A stretch of DNA of 64,000 nucleotides from Capilliphycus salinus (GCF_047276495.1 NZ_CP178543.1:6634001-6698000), one strand, 5' to 3'. Counted from the first letter of the stretch, positions 50,597 to 61,200 are shown. Translations and numbers: made by a program. The notes: generated by a model from the sequence alone, not told the origin.

Positions 50597-50630
50597 AACC
50601 AATGTCTCCTTGATTAATGTTCTTTACGAT

Positions 50631-51341
50631 CTAATCAGACAGTTGATGAGATTTTCTGAAAGTTTCCAAACGACGTGAAACTTCTTCTTCTGTCGCCAGA
50701 CGTTCGATATCTGCGCCAAGCTTTTCTTCGGCGTTCATGGTGAGTTCTGCGAGCGCTTGTTGTTCGAGATGACGCTGTTCAACTGTGTTTTTTATTTCCT
50801 CAAATTGCGATCGCGCCGAATTAATATTTAACTCATCATTGACTTTAGCAACCAATTCTAACGCCTGATTAATTTCTTGCATATCTTTTAGGTTTGCTAA
50901 ATCCGTTTGACAAGCTTCGAGTTTCATTCGTTCTTGATGCAAGCGTTGTTGAGAGAGGTTAACATAGTCTTCGGCTCGTTTGACTTGTTCGGCGAACTGG
51001 GGTAACATTTTCTCAATTTGAATGGCTTTAGATAGCGCTAAACGTGCCTCGGGTTCATTTCGATTTCGTTCGGCTTGTAGTGCAATTTGTTCTAATTTTT
51101 CAATTTCTTTGAGTTTCGCCTGATATGTTTGTTTGGCACGTTGATAAACAGAGGTTTGAGTTGAAACCGCTTTTTCGAGTTTTTTAACCGACTCTTGCAT
51201 TAACTGTAAGGACTGTTCCGCAGCTTCTAAGGAAACTTCGGGTTCCGGGGACTGATTGGGTATTCCCCACAACCAATTCCAAACGGCTATCGTGGCTTTT
51301 CCGCCTGTTTCTCCCATTAACCAATAGATAAACTTTTTCAT
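50631..51341 (-). CDS. PspA/IM30-like coiled-coil protein, 236 aa
   Basis: Mostly helical. The N-terminal ~35 residues form an aromatic segment (FIYWLMGETGG, VWNWLWG) that may touch the membrane. Long heptad-like helices follow ('LEAAEQSLQLMQESVKKLEKAVSTQ', 'ALQAERNRNEPEARLALSKAIQIEKMLPQ', 'NELNINSARSQFEEIKNTVEQRHLEQQ'), as in the PspA/IM30 superfamily of membrane-remodelling proteins. 'NEPEARLALSKAIQIE' resembles the family's central conserved stretch. Cyanobacteria have the thylakoid version Vipp1; this is a more distant relative. It stands 34 bases from the PstS-like gene, likely one transcript. Confidence 0.7.
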   Translation of the reverse strand: MKKFIYWLMGETGGKATIAVWNWLWGIPNQSPEPEVSLEAAEQSLQLMQESVKKLEKAVSTQTSVYQRAKQTYQAKLKEIEKLEQIALQAERNRNEPEARLALSKAIQIEKMLPQFAEQVKRAEDYVNLSQQRLHQERMKLEACQTDLANLKDMQEINQALELVAKVNDELNINSARSQFEEIKNTVEQRHLEQQALAELTMNAEEKLGADIERLATEEEVSRRLETFRKSHQLSD

Positions 51342-51425
51342 CGGGGAATATCGTTAGGCTTGGATTTATTTCTAGTTTAATCCCAAATCACCGATCTGGG
51401 GTAAAATTAAAGTTAATACAAATCC

Positions 51426-52004
51426 TCAGGAGGATTGTTCGCGAATCATGGCTAAGACCAAAGCATAAATAATCATATAAAAAAGCGAAATAAACAAACA
51501 AATCGGCACCAGTAACAAGATTAACCAAGGCACCACACTCGCCCCAGAAAAGGCTTCTCCCATATCAACACCCAAAACCATACAAGGATTAGCATTGCCT
51601 TCATTTAGCACACAATTTCCCTGGTTAGCGAGATAATTCACTAAAAGAATACCGAGTACACTGGGAACAATCGGGATAAACCAAATACAAAATAAAGATA
51701 AAAAAAATTGTTGGCGACCGCGTAACGTTAGATGAATAAAAATAACAATAATGGCAATGGCGATAAAAGCCGGCACAATTCCCTGGGGCGACATCATCAA
51801 CGGAAAATGCCAAGTGATTTGAATTAATTTCTCGATGATCATCCCAAGATTTAATCCAAAAGCCAAACATTGAGAAGATTCTTCGCCGACCAAAACACAA
51901 CCTTGACTTTGGGCAAATAGAACTAAAAAACTGGCGGTGATAATGGGTAAAATAAAGCTATTAATAATCAAAAACAAACTCATTTTACTCCATTTATTAT
52001 TCAT
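51426..52004 (-). CDS. hypothetical membrane protein with internal duplication, 192 aa
   Basis: Four or five hydrophobic segments. Two similar halves are visible: GCVLVGEESSQCLAFGLNLGM at about 35-55, and NCVLNEGNANPCMVLGVDMGE at about 130-150. Each half has a cysteine pair spaced by nine residues (C36/C46, C131/C141) in an extra-membrane loop, so two disulfides are likely. Family unknown. It lies 84 bases upstream of the PspA-like gene on the same strand and may belong to that operon. ATG 52004. Confidence 0.7.
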   Translation of the reverse strand: MNNKWSKMSLFLIINSFILPIITASFLVLFAQSQGCVLVGEESSQCLAFGLNLGMIIEKLIQITWHFPLMMSPQGIVPAFIAIAIIVIFIHLTLRGRQQFFLSLFCIWFIPIVPSVLGILLVNYLANQGNCVLNEGNANPCMVLGVDMGEAFSGASVVPWLILLLVPICLFISLFYMIIYALVLAMIREQSS

Positions 52005-52189
52005 CGTTTCTCATCCCAATTTACTATTTTTATCCTGTTCTTTTGTCGGGGCGATCTTGAAGAACACCCGCAACGTTCGGGTACGAACCCCCACAAAAAA
52101 ACAAGCCTCCTTAATTTTAGCCTTTGGAAACAGAGGTAGGGTGCATCAAATCTCATATGAAATCGAAAAAATAATGCTACAGCAATCTT

Positions 52190-52250
52190 GGGGCGGGTTT
52201 ATATAGGTGGTTTCTGGGAAATCTAAATTTGTTCGGAAGCCGCCCCTACA
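52190..52250. repeat. GGGGCGGGTT palindromic element
   Basis: GGGGCGGGTTTATA (52190-52203) faces AAGCCGCCCCTACA (52237-52250). It is nested between TAGGGTGCATCAAA (52138-52151) and TTTGATGCACCCTA (52336-52349), which are themselves inverted. Confidence 0.7.
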
Positions 52251-52455
52251 GTATTCCCCATCAATCATAGTCACGCAAACATTTAAGTATTTCATCTCAC
52301 CCATTTTTTTTGAGGAATCATCCACAAAAACCCGTTTGATGCACCCTACTGTTATTATCATGTTTTTTGGCTGCAAATAAAATCGGTAGGGCGCATCACA
52401 TTCGAGAGATTATTCTAAGTAATCAGATCATGTCCGACTCATCAATAATCCCAAG

Positions 52456-52517
52456 TGTAGGGGCGGGTTTAGCCAAGATATTGACTACTACTGCGAGATT
52501 AAGATAAACCCGCCCCA
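52456..52517. repeat. GGGGCGGGTT palindromic element
   Basis: TGTAGGGGCGGGTTTAG (52456-52472) faces AAACCCGCCCCATC (52506-52519). Another copy of GTTTGATGCACCC lies at 52566-52578, close to the fabD end. Confidence 0.75.
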
Positions 52518-52594
52518 TCCCATAACAGAATTCATCAACCGGACATAATATCACCAACAACAACCCGTTTGATGCACCCCAGTCTGAGAAACGA

Positions 52595-53482
52595 TCAAAT
52601 AGAGGTCGAAACTTGAGGAATACTGCTAATATTTTCTAAAGCAATATCAGCACAAGTCCGCTTCACCAAACCCGTTAAAACCTTACCGGGGCCGATTTCA
52701 ATCACCCGTTCAATTCCCTGTTTTGAAAGCTGTAAACAGGTTTCTCGCCAGCGTACAGAACCGGTCATTTGTTGAATCAAACGTTGTTTTAATACCTGCG
52801 GGTCAGTCGTCGGAGTCGGATCAACATTTGATAAAACCGGAAATTTAGCTTCAGAAAACTCAACCGACGCCAAAATCTCTTCAAATTCTTTCGCCGCATC
52901 CGCCATCATCGGAGAATGAAACGCCCCGGAAACATTCAGTTTAACCACCCGTTTCGCCTTAACATTGGCAATGATACTATCAACCGCTTCGGGAGTTCCT
53001 GAAATCACCACCTGGGCGTCACTATTATCATTAGCCAGAACCACATTTTCAGTGTGTTGAACTTGCTGTTCAAGTTGAGTGCGATCGAAGCCAATAAACG
53101 CCGCCATTTGCCCTCCGGCGGCATTATTCATCAATTGGGAACGACGTTTAACCAAAGTCAATCCGGTGGCAAAATCAAACACTTCAGCCGCGTATAATGC
53201 CACATATTCACCCAAACTGTGACCCGCAACAACATCGGGAGAAAGACCCTGTTTTTTCATCTGTTGGACGAGGAGACTTTCAACCCCATACAAACAAGGT
53301 TGAGTGTAAAGCGTACAAGAAAGTTTATCCTCTTCCGATTGACACAAATCCGGAACAGACCAACCGAGTATTTTTTCAGCCATTTCTAACTGCGGTTGTG
53401 CTTCGGGTAAATCAAATAAATCAGCGCCCATACCAACCGCTTGAGATCCTTGGCCGGGAAAAACCCATGCTATTTTTGTCAT
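52595..53482 (-). CDS. fabD: malonyl-CoA:ACP transacylase FabD, 295 aa
   Basis: Moves the malonyl group onto acyl carrier protein for fatty-acid elongation. 'FPGQGSQAVGMG' near the start, the catalytic serine motif GHSLGEYVALYAAE (about 92-105), 'GGQMAAFIGF', 'NVSGAFHSPMM' containing the catalytic His, and 'EIGPGKVLTGLVKRT' at the C-terminus are all intact. Third gene of the plsX-fabH-fabD cluster, 57 bases after fabH. Length is normal. Confidence 0.96.
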   Translation of the reverse strand: MTKIAWVFPGQGSQAVGMGADLFDLPEAQPQLEMAEKILGWSVPDLCQSEEDKLSCTLYTQPCLYGVESLLVQQMKKQGLSPDVVAGHSLGEYVALYAAEVFDFATGLTLVKRRSQLMNNAAGGQMAAFIGFDRTQLEQQVQHTENVVLANDNSDAQVVISGTPEAVDSIIANVKAKRVVKLNVSGAFHSPMMADAAKEFEEILASVEFSEAKFPVLSNVDPTPTTDPQVLKQRLIQQMTGSVRWRETCLQLSKQGIERVIEIGPGKVLTGLVKRTCADIALENISSIPQVSTSI

Positions 53483-53539
53483 TTTTAAACTGTTAATTGT
53501 TCTAAGAAAAAAGTGGTAAAATGATAAAAGATCAACGGG

Positions 53540-54535
53540 CTAAATTCCCCATTGAAAAATTGCGGCTCCCCAAGTTAATCCCGCACCAAAACCGGAAGCG
53601 GCAATCACATCGCCCGGTTGAATTTTGCCCGATCGCACCGCTTCATCGAGAGCAATCGGAATAGAAGCGGCCGAAGTATTGCCATAATTGGCAAGATTAC
53701 TAATCACCCGATCGGAGGGAATATTGAGGCGTTGGGCGACAGCATCCATAATTCGCTGGTTGGCTTGATGGAGAATCAGCCAATTAACGCGATCGACCGT
53801 TAAATCGGCTCGAAATAAAGCTTTTTCGATCACTTCGGGAACCTTTCTGACCGCAAAGCGATAAACTTCCTGGCCATTCATAGTAATCGGTTGATAAGTC
53901 CCTTGACTGACGGTAACACCTTCAATCAACGTATGAGGTTGGGCTTGAAACGCCAAATTCAGACAACCATTTTGAGTCCCGTCGCTGCGGAGTTCAAACC
54001 CCAAAAGGCGATCGGATTCAGACGCTTGCAAGACCACCGCCCCCGCACCATCGCCAAATAAAACACAAGTGCGGCGATCGGACCAGTCCACCCAACGGGA
54101 GAGAATATCGCCCCCGATCAGCAGAACCGTTTTATAGGCCCCTGTACGGATAAATTGAGCGGCAGTGACCAAACCAAAGATAAACCCCGAACAAGCGGCC
54201 GTCAAATCAAAAGCCACCGCTTGAGTCGCGCCCAGTTGGGCTTGAATCAGACTGGCCGTCCCAAATAAATCATCCGGGGTCGAGGTCGCCAGTATAATCA
54301 AATCGATCTCAGAGGGGTCAACTTGTGCCATCGCGATCGCCTGTTTTGAAGCCGCCGCCGCCAGAGAACACAAACTCGTCGTGTGAGGATCGGCGACTCG
54401 GCGGTCGCGAATCCCGGTGCGAGAAGCGATCCATTCGTCGGACGTGTCAACGATCTGTGAAAGTCCGTGATTATCCAGAGAAACCGATGGAGTGGCCGAG
54501 CCACTGCCAATCATTGCAATACCTATATTCGTCAT
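53540..54535 (-). CDS. fabH: 3-oxoacyl-ACP synthase III FabH, 331 aa
   Basis: Condensing enzyme that starts fatty-acid synthesis with acetyl-CoA and malonyl-ACP. Catalytic triad motifs are present: AFDLTAACSGFIFGL (Cys), WLILHQANQRIMDAV (His) and NLANYGNTSAASIPIAL (Asn). 'TSDEWIASRTGIRDRR' and 'CVLFGDGAGAVVL' are the other family marks. Length standard. It sits 57 bases upstream of fabD and about 320 bases after plsX on the same strand. Confidence 0.96.
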   Translation of the reverse strand: MTNIGIAMIGSGSATPSVSLDNHGLSQIVDTSDEWIASRTGIRDRRVADPHTTSLCSLAAAASKQAIAMAQVDPSEIDLIILATSTPDDLFGTASLIQAQLGATQAVAFDLTAACSGFIFGLVTAAQFIRTGAYKTVLLIGGDILSRWVDWSDRRTCVLFGDGAGAVVLQASESDRLLGFELRSDGTQNGCLNLAFQAQPHTLIEGVTVSQGTYQPITMNGQEVYRFAVRKVPEVIEKALFRADLTVDRVNWLILHQANQRIMDAVAQRLNIPSDRVISNLANYGNTSAASIPIALDEAVRSGKIQPGDVIAASGFGAGLTWGAAIFQWGI

Positions 54536-54854
54536 GTATCCTTGCTCAGAAGAAGTCAGAAGTTAGAACCCGAAGGGAGTCCCTATTGCTGGAAAATTCA
54601 ATGATTTGTATGAATTGATGGTAAATGGGTTCATCAATTTAGCCTCACCGATCGTTTGCCATCAATTTTCTTCCGGTTGTTGATTTCAACCTGCTCGTTA
54701 CGAGATTACAGACCGAAAAATGGTCTTGTGGTTAACAATCGCATCTTATCAGTCTTGTGTACCCCCGCTTTCAGAGAGAGTGAGGATGAATCGGGGACTC
54801 CATCGGGTGTCAGATCGGCGGGAAGTTCAGAGAAACTCCCCTCGTCGATGGCAA
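54536..54854. other. gene-free gap between plsX and fabH
   Basis: Overlapping open frames here are shadows, mainly of the plsX end on the other strand. I see no clear palindrome, repeat or promoter. The 319-base length suggests fabH may have its own promoter as well as reading through from plsX. Confidence 0.5.
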
Positions 54855-55892
54855 CTACTGACCGCTTGCAGCTTTTTGATGAGATTTTTCGTACTGAGAT
54901 TGAATCCGTTCAAGTACACGGTTGTTAATCGCATCTCTGGCCGAACGAATCGCATTACAAATCGTCGGCGCCTTGGATGAACCGTGACCAATAATGCACA
55001 CTCCGGCCACCCCTAACAGCAGTCCGCCCCCATGTTCGACATGATCGACCCGTTGTTTAAATCGTTTCAAACTCGGTTTAAGCAATGCGGTTCCCAGTTG
55101 AGCGCGCAGGCCCGCTGAGAGTTCCTCTTTGAGTAGATGTAATACAATCTCACCGACACCCTCGGCAAATTTTAACAGAACATTACCGACGAAGCCATCA
55201 CAAACAATCACATCATACTGACCCGAGAGGACATCCCGACCTTCTGCATTTCCGGCAAAACTAATTTGGGTGTTTTCTTGCAGCATTTGGTAAGTGCGAA
55301 CCGCCAGATCGTTACCTTTGCTGGCTTCCTCGCCAATATTGAGCAAACCCACCCGAGGATCGTCAACCCCGAGAACGTATTTACTATAAATTGACCCCAT
55401 CACCGCAAATTGTTCGAGAAATTTGGGACGACAATCAACATTCGCCCCCACATCGAGAACCAATACCGGCGAAGTCGGGTCTAAAGTTGGCAGAACCGCC
55501 CCAATTGCCGGCCGATCGATCCCCGGTAGCCGGCCGACCCGCAGTAGTGCCGCAGCCATAGCCGCCCCCGAGTGACCCGCCGAGACCACCGCATCTGCTC
55601 TTTTTTCTTTGAGCAAATTCATTGCTACATTAATAGAAGCTTTGGGCTTGCGTTTGAGAGCGCCCAACGGCTCTTCGTGCATTTCAATCGCTCCTTCGGA
55701 GGAGACGATTTCCGGTGGAGAGGATAGAGTTGGGTGATGCTTTAGACAAGCTTCCAGTTGCTGTGGATCTCCGACAAGCAACACTTCAACACCCAATTTT
55801 TCCTGTGCCATTAATGCTCCTGCTACAACTTCTGCGGGAGCATAATCCCCACCCATAGCGTCAATTGCAATCCGTGCGCGAGTTGAACCCAT
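54855..55892 (-). CDS. plsX: phosphate acyltransferase PlsX, 345 aa
   Basis: Makes acyl-phosphate from acyl-ACP, feeding PlsY in phospholipid synthesis. 'IAIDAMGGDYAPAEVVAGALMA' near the start, 'VSAGHSGAAMAAALLRVGRLPGIDRPAIGAVLP', 'LDVGANVDCRPKFLEQFAVMGSIYSKYVLG', 'VGLLNIGEEASKGNDLA' and 'VCDGFVGNVLLKFAEG' are the known family segments. First gene in the plsX-fabH-fabD arrangement typical of bacteria including cyanobacteria. Length standard. The C-terminal SQYEKSHQKAASGQ tail is variable. Confidence 0.95.
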   Translation of the reverse strand: MGSTRARIAIDAMGGDYAPAEVVAGALMAQEKLGVEVLLVGDPQQLEACLKHHPTLSSPPEIVSSEGAIEMHEEPLGALKRKPKASINVAMNLLKEKRADAVVSAGHSGAAMAAALLRVGRLPGIDRPAIGAVLPTLDPTSPVLVLDVGANVDCRPKFLEQFAVMGSIYSKYVLGVDDPRVGLLNIGEEASKGNDLAVRTYQMLQENTQISFAGNAEGRDVLSGQYDVIVCDGFVGNVLLKFAEGVGEIVLHLLKEELSAGLRAQLGTALLKPSLKRFKQRVDHVEHGGGLLLGVAGVCIIGHGSSKAPTICNAIRSARDAINNRVLERIQSQYEKSHQKAASGQ

Positions 55893-56053
55893 TGACCAAT
55901 CTTATTGAAACCTTAAAAATTCTACCAAACAGTTATCGCGGTTTATAGCGCGATCCCTTTTTCGGGGGACGGGTTAACCGTGAACAGTTACCCGTTGTTT
56001 GAGTTAACAGTTGTCAGTGACCCGTTACCCGTTAAGAGTTATGAGTTTTTTCA

Positions 56054-56151
56054 CTGTAACCTGTAACCAGTACCCTGTAACCTATAACCTGTAACCTGTA
56101 ACCTGTAACCTGTAATCTGTAACCTGTAATCTGTAACCTGTAACCTGTTGA
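56054..56151. repeat. heptanucleotide repeat, 14 units
   Basis: Fourteen in-register heptamers of the form CTGTAAC or CTGTAAT, with CAGTACC, CTATAAC and a final CTGTTGA as variants. Lies between plsX and the DacB gene, which diverge. Similar heptamers are at 9621-9695, 13446-13494, 43795-43822 and 57573-57600. Confidence 0.85.
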
Positions 56152-56187
56152 CTTGCCACTGAATATCTAAAAAAAGAGGAATAAACA

Positions 56188-57486
56188 ATGTTAGATGTGT
56201 TTAGCTCGGGAGTCCTATCAGCATGGTTGGAAATGGCAGGCGTAGACCCCATTGAGTTGAATGCTGCCACCCATCAAGTTTGGCAAGGCGGACTCTCTAA
56301 GTTAATCTTACTCGATCAACCTGACCCGATTGCCAGCGATCTGGTTCAACAGTATCTAAACCGACTCGCCGCCCGGGGATTATCCGATCAAGTCCAAGGG
56401 GTTTGGATTCAAGCAGGCCCCATTTCTTTGGCCAATAATGTCGGGACTACACCGCTTCCTGCGGCTTCCATTACAAAAGTTGCCACCACTCTCGCCGCTT
56501 TAGAACAATGGACGCCCGATTATCAATTTGAAACCTTGATCGCCACCACCGGCCCGGTTGAAAATGGTGTGGTTCGAGGTGATTTAATTGTTGTTGGCAG
56601 TGGCGATCCGTTTTTTGTTTGGGAAGAAGGTTTTGCTTTGGGGAATACTCTCAACCAAATGGGGATTACTCAGGTGATGGGAAATTTGGTGATTTCTGGC
56701 GATTTCTCCATGAATTATGAGTCTAACCCGATTCCAGCCGGTGAGTTTCTCAAACAGGCTTTAGATTCTCGCCTTTGGCCGGATGAAGCGATCGCTCAAT
56801 ATGAAGACCGAATGCCCCCCGGAACTCCTAGACCGGTTGTCGCGATCGCCGGAACCGTTCAACCTCAGTATAGTGCCGTTCAAGCGACTCCTTTAGTTCG
56901 CCATAAATCTTTACCCCTGGCGGAAATTCTCAAACAAATGAATATTTATAGTAATAATTTGATGTCGGAAATGTTGGCTCAAAGTGTGGGAGGACCAACG
57001 GTTGTTCGCGAAAAAGCTGCCTTGGCTGCGGGGGTTCCTGTGGAGGAAATTTCAATTATTAATGGTTCGGGATTGGGGCATGAAAATCAAATTTCTCCGA
57101 GAGCGGCCGTGAGAATGTTTATCGCACTCCAACAAAAATTAGAGGGGACAAATTTAAACGTTGCTGATTTATTTCCCGTTTCTGGACGGGATTTAGGTAC
57201 GCTCGAATTTCGCAATATTCCCCTTCATTCTCCGGTGAAAACGGGCAGTTTATTTGATGTGAGCGCTTTGGCCGGAGCCATTCCCACCAAGGATCGGGGT
57301 GTGGTTTGGTTTGCGATTATTAACCGAGGAACCGGTTTGGATGATTTACGCGATCATCAAGATTGGTTGCTTCAACAATTAGTTAGTCAATGGGGAACTC
57401 CCCCAACGTTACCGACGGGTATTTCTCCTCATATTGATGGCAGAAAACCTTACCTCGGAGATATGAGCCGCAATGAAATTCTTTGA
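56188..57486 (+). CDS. dacB: D-alanyl-D-alanine carboxypeptidase (PBP4/S13 type), 432 aa
   Basis: Serine peptidase of family S13 that trims or cleaves peptidoglycan peptides. SITK (94-97) is the SxxK active site. 'IYSNNLMSEMLAQSVGG' gives the SxN, and 'HSPVKTGSLFDVSALAGAIP' the KTG. 'LVVGSGDPFFVWEEGF' belongs to the conserved core. No classical signal peptide is evident; the first 25 residues are only weakly hydrophobic, so the start may be wrong or export unusual. Divergent from plsX with the heptamer array between. A clear terminator follows. Confidence 0.85.
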   Translation: MLDVFSSGVLSAWLEMAGVDPIELNAATHQVWQGGLSKLILLDQPDPIASDLVQQYLNRLAARGLSDQVQGVWIQAGPISLANNVGTTPLPAASITKVATTLAALEQWTPDYQFETLIATTGPVENGVVRGDLIVVGSGDPFFVWEEGFALGNTLNQMGITQVMGNLVISGDFSMNYESNPIPAGEFLKQALDSRLWPDEAIAQYEDRMPPGTPRPVVAIAGTVQPQYSAVQATPLVRHKSLPLAEILKQMNIYSNNLMSEMLAQSVGGPTVVREKAALAAGVPVEEISIINGSGLGHENQISPRAAVRMFIALQQKLEGTNLNVADLFPVSGRDLGTLEFRNIPLHSPVKTGSLFDVSALAGAIPTKDRGVVWFAIINRGTGLDDLRDHQDWLLQQLVSQWGTPPTLPTGISPHIDGRKPYLGDMSRNEIL

Positions 57487-57516
57487 TTTGATTTGACTTT
57501 CTTATAAAAAGTTTTG

Positions 57517-57541
57517 AGGTGGCTTAAGCCGCCTTTTTTTT
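57517..57541 (+). terminator. rho-independent terminator
   Basis: AGGTGGC (57517-57523), loop TTAA, GCCGCCT (57528-57534) with one U-G pair, then TTTTTTT. Closes the dacB transcript. Confidence 0.85.
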
Positions 57542-57572
57542 AGATAAGGCAAAAGGCAAAAGGGGAAAGGGG

Positions 57573-58278
57573 CAGTTTACAGTTTACAGTTACCAGTTAC
57601 CCTTACGGGTTCGGCAGTTGCTCCTTGATGGAAACCACCAAGACCGCACTGCCTCACCAGTTACCAGTTACCAGTGTTTTCAGTTGTCAGTTTTCAGTAA
57701 CTCCTGAACTCCTGAACTTCTGACTTTTGACTTTTGACTTCTAACTTCTTTCCTCCCCACCTCCCCTGTTACTGCTGTAGATTTAAAATTTCTTAAGAAT
57801 TAATCAATAAATTTTTTAATATTTTATTCGGGTTGAATCCTTGACCTGCTGCACCTCGCCCCCAAGCTTTAATCCCAATCTAATTTAACTGAAATGGCCC
57901 TTTAAAAATAGCATTGTTCTATAAAACCTGTGTAAAGCTTTTGTAAAAAAAATGCACCCAATCCGGATTGATAACCCTCTGTTAACCTTAACGCCTTAAA
58001 GTCTTGATGTGGTTATAAAGAACGCTGTTTAACTGTTCTAATACTACTGATTTTTTCCAGAGGTTTATCACTCTGTTTTCCCACCCTAGATAAGGCAAGA
58101 AAACAAGAGGTTACAGTAGAATATTGCTGATATAAAAAAATCTGATTATCTGGCGATCTAAAAAAATAGCTCGTTGTTAATCAGCATAATTTACCGCGAA
58201 AATTGGACAGTAAAGCATCAACAGTAATCAGTAATCAATTGTGTCTAAAAATTTACTTTTATCCAACTAAAGGAAGCT
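57573..58278. other. repeat-rich gap with AT-rich leader and possible Pho sites
   Basis: 57573-57600 is CAGTTTA/CAGTTAC heptamers; CCAGTTACCAGT repeats continue to about 57690. From 57780 the sequence is AT-rich. TTAA-centred octamers lie at an 11-base step: TTTAATCC (57868), TCTAATTT (57879) and TTTAAAAA (57901), with one missing between; also GATAACCC (57970) and GTTAACCT (57981). Cyanobacterial Pho boxes are tandem octamers of this type, so these are weak candidates. A strong AAAGGAAG ribosome site precedes the 58279 ATG. Confidence 0.35.
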
Positions 58279-61200
58279 ATGACTACCAATAAACTAACCG
58301 TTTTAGGAACTTACGAAACCAATACTTTTGACGAAGGAGGGGCAACAATTCCAGCCTTTGACCCAGAGACAAACCGCGTATTTGTGGTTAATAATGCCAG
58401 CAACGTTATCGATATTCTCGACATTTCTAACCCCACAAACCCCAATAAAATTGGTGAACTCGACATTTCAAACTTTGGAAACACTCCCACCGGTGTAGCC
58501 GTTCAAAATGGTATTGTTGCGGTAGCGGTTCGATCCGAAAGTAACCTTGAACCCGGTCAAGCCGTTTTTTTTGATACCGAAGGAAATGTTTTAAACTCTG
58601 TTGAAGTGGGGGTTTTACCCGACTCGATCGCCTTTTCTCCCGACGGAACAAAAGTAATTACAGCAAACGAAGGGGAACTCAGCGAAGACGGCGACGCCGA
58701 AGGAACAATTAGTGTTATTAATATTGCCAACGGCATCGAAAATTTAACCCTTTCTACGGCCGATTTTACCGCTTTTAACGGTCAAGAAGAAGAACTTCGC
58801 AGTCGGGGCGTCCGTATTTTAGCCGGAAAAATGGCATCCGAAGACCTCGAACCCGAGGCGATCGCCATTTCTCCTGATAGTAAAACCGCCTTTATTACCC
58901 TGCAAGAAAATAATACCGTTGCAGTGGTTAATTTGGAAACCGCTACAGTTACAGAACTGCAACCTCTAGGTTTAAAAGACTGGAGTCAAGGCTTACCCGA
59001 AGTTACCCAATATCGATGGAATTTAAGTGAAGAAATCCTGGGAACCACACCCGCCGGACAAGAAATTTTGTTGGGGGGAATGTCGGGTTTATTTTTTGAA
59101 AAACAAGAAGGGGATACTTTACATTTTATCGCAACTCCCGATCGCGGCCCCAACGGAGAACCCACCGATGTTGATGGCGACGGTACGCGAGAACGTCCCT
59201 TTGCATTACCCGACTATCAACCCCGTTTAGTTCGTTTTAGTGTCGATCAATCGACCGGCGAAATTAACATTAATGAACAAATTTTCTTAACTCGGGAAGT
59301 TGATGGGGAACAGGTTCCTTTGACCGGACTTCCTAACGTACAAGCCGGAGAACGTGGCACCGCATACACCGACGAAGAACCCGTTGATTTACTCGGGAAC
59401 CCCTTAGAAAATGATCCCTTTGGTGCCGATATGGAATCGATTGTTGTCGCCCCAGACGGCACATTTTGGATGTCTGACGAATACCGTCCGGCCATTTATC
59501 ATTTTAACGAAAATGGGGAATTAATTGATCGGTTTATACCCGAAGGAACCGCAGAAGCAGCTAACGTTGAAGAAGGAACTTTTGGAACAGAAACTTTACC
59601 TCCGGTTTACGCCCAACGTCGCACAAATCGCGGCTTTGAAGGGATGGCATTGGATACCGATCAAGGTAAACTTTATGCTTGGATTCAAAGCCCAATTGAT
59701 AATCCCGATGTGGGTAACGATGCCAATTCTCGCAGTTCTCAAGTTTTAAGAATTTTAGAATTTGACCCCGCTTCTGGAGAGTCAACCGGAGAATATATTT
59801 ACTTCCTAGAGGGTTCCCCCGGAGTCGATAAAATTGGCGATGCGGTTTACACAGGAAACGGTAAATTTCTGGTGGTTGAACGGGATGATGGCATCGACGC
59901 AACGGCCGAAAAGTTTGTGTTTGAAGTTGACCTAGCCGGGGCGACAAATATCTTGGGAACTGAACTTTCCCAAGCCACCGATGAGAATGCTTTAGAAGGA
60001 AAAACCGCAGATGATTTGGTTGAATTGGGCGTACAAGCGGTTACAAAAACTAAAGTCTTGAATTTGCCTTCTTTGGGTTATGTTGCCGGAGATAAAACCG
60101 AAGGATTGGCACTTTTGCCGAACGGTTCTTTGGCAGTTATTAACGATAACGACTTTGGCTTATTACCCGAAGAAATTCCCGTTGATGGTTCTGTTCCGTT
60201 TAATCCCAGTCCCACCCAAACGGTGTTGGGAATTGTTGATTTTAGCGGGTTCAATCAACTCGATGCTAGCGACAGAGACGGGGAAATAAATCTACAAAAC
60301 TGGCCGACTTTGGGACTCTATCAGCCCGATGAAATCAAAGCCTTTGAAGTTGACGGTCAGACCTATTATATTACCGCCAATGAAGGCGACGAACGAGAAG
60401 AAAATGTTCGAGTTGAGGATGTTATTCTTGACCCCGTTGCCTTTCCGAATGCGGAAGAATTGCAGCAAGAAGAAAATTTGGGACGTTTGAGTATTTCTGG
60501 AATTGATGGGGATATTGATGGCGATGGCGACTTCGACCAACTCATTTCTTTTGGCGCCCGTTCCTTCACTATTTTTGATAGCAACGGCAATATTGTTTCG
60601 GATACCGGCGGAGAATTTGAAGAAATTACAGCCCAACAATTCCCCGAATTTTTCAACTCCGATAACACCGAAAATAACTTCGATAACCGCAGCGATAACC
60701 GAGGCCCAGAACCCGAAGGAAATACCATCGGAGAAGTCAACGGACGCCTCTATTCTTTCACCGGATTGGAACGAATTGGCGGTATTATGGTTTATGATAT
60801 TACCGACCCAACACATCCCGAATTTGTTCAATATATCAATAACCGCGACTTTAGCGGCGACCCCGAAGCGGGAACCGCAGGAGATTTAGGACCGGAAGGT
60901 TTAACGTTTATTTCCGCAGAAGATAGCCCCACCGGACGCCCGCTTTTAGTAGTCGGAAATGAAGTCAGTGGAAGTACCACCGTTTATGATTTTGGGTCGG
61001 ATGCAGTTATGGGAAGTTCTGGGAATGAAACCTTACTCGGAACTGATAATAATGACCTAATTTTTGCTGAACCTGGTGATGATGTAGTTGCCGGTTTGTT
61101 GGGCGATGATATTATTGACGGCGGCGAGGGCGATGATGTTTTGAGAGGTGATTTAAACAGTCGTTCTCCGGGGGGAAAAGTTGGCGGAAATGACACCATT

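Noticed and set aside
60292..60889. Minus- and plus-strand frames inside the alkaline-phosphatase-like gene
   Set aside because: Low-complexity shadows of an acidic repeat-rich gene.
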